Origin: Dysgonomonas sp. 25
GTDB taxonomy: Bacteria; Bacteroidota; Bacteroidia; Bacteroidales; Dysgonomonadaceae
Reading direction: 5' to 3'
Assembly (NCBI RefSeq): GCF_010501075.1
Contig: NZ_QVMN01000002.1
Coordinates: forward strand, 310,001-374,000
DNA: 64,000 bases
Shown here piece by piece: positions 62,744-64,000 of the stretch (position 1 is the stretch's first letter; each line of letters opens with the position of its first letter). Below the pieces are notes generated by a model, which ran no database searches, was not told the origin of the DNA, and saw only the letters and a list, made by a program, of their open reading frames with translations. The translations under genes were made by a program, and so were the position numbers.

Positions 62744-63901
62744 ATGAAGAATTTTTCATTCTATAATCCCGTGAAGATTATATTCGGGAAAGATACGATA
62801 AAGGATATTGCCGCAGAGATCCCTGCCAAGAGTAAAGTGCTTGTCGTATACGGCGGCGGCAGTATCAAGAAGAACGGTGTTTACGATCAGGTTACAAAAG
62901 CCCTAAGCAGCTTCGAATGGCACGAGTTTTCGGGCATCGAGCCGAACCCTCATTACGAAACGTGTATGAAGGCTGTCGCATTGATTAAGGATAAGAAGAT
63001 AGACTTTATTCTGGCTGTCGGCGGCGGTTCGGTGGTAGACGCTACCAAGTTTATTGTTGCAGCCGCTTGCTTCGAAGATGGAGATCCGTGGAAAATATTG
63101 TCCGAAGGACGTGCTATCAAGAAAGCTCTTCCGTATGGAACGGTGCTGACGCTTTCGGCTACAGGTTCGGAGATGAATGACGGTGCTGTTATCACAAGAG
63201 CCGAAACACAGGACAAACTGGCATTCTCTAACCCGTTGGTATATCCTAAGTTCTCGGTACTCGATCCCGAGGTAACCTTCTCGCTTCCTCCTAAGCAGAT
63301 AGCAAATGGTATTGTCGATTCGTTTGTACATGTTATCGAGCAATATCTTGTTTATAGCGAAGAAGATACGCTGATGCAGGATCTTTGGGCTGAATCGTTG
63401 TTGAAACTATTGACGATAGAAGGACCTAAAGCATTGCGCAACCCTGACGACTATAACGTGCGCGCTAACCTGATGTGGGCTTCATCGTGGGCGCTCAACG
63501 GTTGGGTTGGTCGTGGTGTCGATCAGGATTGGGCTACGCATATGATAGGACACGAAATTACGGCGTTCTATGGCTTAGACCATGCCGTGACGTTGTCTAT
63601 CGTTTTGCCGGGATTGATGACCGTATTGAAAGACCAGAAAGCAAAGAAGATTGTCCGTTTAGGCAAGAAAGTCTTTGGTATCGAAGGCGCCTCCGACAAT
63701 GAAATAATAGACCGTACTGTAAAAGCTGTTGAAGGCTTCTTCGAAGGATTGGGTGTAAAAACACGTCTCTCCGACTACGGCTTGGGTGGCGATGCCATAG
63801 AGGTTATCCGTAAAAGGCTTAACGAAAGAGGTTGGAAATTAGGCGAATGCCATAATATAACAGGCGATGTTGCCGCCGAAATACTCGATTTGAGAAGATA
63901 A
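62744..63901 (+). CDS. Iron-containing alcohol dehydrogenase (BdhA/YqhD type)
   Basis: A 385-residue group III alcohol dehydrogenase. NAD(P) loop region VYGGGSIKKNGVYDQV and AVGGGSVVDATKFIA-like segment (GGGSVVDATK), then metal ligands in NGIVDSFVHVIEQY and HMIGHEITAFYGLDHAVTLS. Homologues reduce aldehydes such as butyraldehyde using NADH or NADPH. It follows the receptor gene by 23 bp but the functional link is unclear. Confidence 0.94.
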   Translation: MKNFSFYNPVKIIFGKDTIKDIAAEIPAKSKVLVVYGGGSIKKNGVYDQVTKALSSFEWHEFSGIEPNPHYETCMKAVALIKDKKIDFILAVGGGSVVDATKFIVAAACFEDGDPWKILSEGRAIKKALPYGTVLTLSATGSEMNDGAVITRAETQDKLAFSNPLVYPKFSVLDPEVTFSLPPKQIANGIVDSFVHVIEQYLVYSEEDTLMQDLWAESLLKLLTIEGPKALRNPDDYNVRANLMWASSWALNGWVGRGVDQDWATHMIGHEITAFYGLDHAVTLSIVLPGLMTVLKDQKAKKIVRLGKKVFGIEGASDNEIIDRTVKAVEGFFEGLGVKTRLSDYGLGGDAIEVIRKRLNERGWKLGECHNITGDVAAEILDLRR

Positions 63902-63922
63902 GGAAAACAGGAGGTCTGTGGA

Positions 63923-64000
63923 TTAGTAAACGTTTTGTTTGCGGTTTACAGACCTTACTCCTTTTATCTTGGCTATTTCACTACAGAGCTTCTTCAGGTC
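63923..64000 (-). CDS. Probable (p)ppGpp synthetase/hydrolase (RelA/SpoT), C-terminal end (partial)
   Basis: A minus-strand frame enters from the right edge and ends at TAA (63925-63923). Its 25 residues read DLKKLCSEIAKIKGVRSVNR then KQNVY, which looks like the last helix and strand of an ACT domain as found at the end of RelA/SpoT proteins. Only this tail is visible, so another ACT-domain protein is possible. Confidence 0.5.
   Translation of the reverse strand, partial: DLKKLCSEIAKIKGVRSVNRKQNVY

Overview
The window is chromosomal DNA from a member of Bacteroidetes, most likely order Bacteroidales and perhaps Dysgonomonas-like (genus is an inference from gene content and protein flavour). 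Supporting signs are the many Bacteroidetes-type promoters (TAnnTTTG at -7, sometimes with TTTG about 19 bp upstream), few Shine-Dalgarno sites, a histone H1-like protein, head GIN and Porin_10-type proteins, a two-domain HisB, and ECF sigma/anti-sigma pairs.

Layout. 1-7.1 kb is accessory: the end of a GH97 glycosidase, an AraC regulator, a FUSC-type membrane protein with a stop at its third codon, a second AraC regulator, and a run encoding a hexapeptide acetyltransferase, an SDR oxidoreductase, a lipoprotein alpha/beta hydrolase, a carboxymuconolactone decarboxylase-cupin fusion and a C-terminally short flavodoxin. 7.2-15.4 kb is core: histone-like gene, tRNA-Arg(TCT), dnaE, trxA, mfd. 15.4-16.06 kb is a repeat-filled intergenic block. 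16.1-29.3 kb carries panB, trmD, an ECF sigma/anti-sigma pair, a winged-helix gene, zapA with a coiled-coil partner, rny, a 2-hydroxyacid dehydrogenase, an amidase, an MCE protein, dnaA and a GT-C transferase. 29.3-30.0 kb is a second repeat block, homologous to the first but inverted, with a 157-bp core that is 100% identical. 30.0-43.8 kb holds a GT2, topB, purU, parE, a GNAT-like gene, 5-FTHF cyclo-ligase, an S41 protease, a dCMP deaminase-type gene, pfkA, a HerA-like ATPase and an RlmI-like methyltransferase. 43.8-47.3 kb has a head GIN protein and an ECF sigma envelope-type operon. 47.3-54.1 kb is a histidine operon (hisG-GNAT-hisD-GNAT-hisC-two paralogous secreted proteins-hisB) preceded by a classical His-codon leader peptide and attenuator. 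54.2-64 kb has a porin, a solute-binding protein, a YtrA-type GntR/ABC operon with its palindromic operator, a toxin-antitoxin pair with its own palindrome, a TonB-dependent receptor, an iron-type alcohol dehydrogenase and the end of a probable RelA/SpoT gene.

The most interesting observations are: (1) the inverted mosaic repeats at 15.55-15.99 and 29.37-29.86 kb flanking the panB-dnaA segment, built from units that carry promoter-like elements, with a partial third copy that probably supplies the topB promoter; (2) the his attenuator and the lineage-specific passengers in the his operon; (3) the YtrA-type operator lying on the transcription start of a small ABC operon that also encodes an overlooked 39-residue membrane protein; (4) small lesions (nonsense codon, frameshift-like small gene, truncated flavodoxin) in the accessory first 7 kb.
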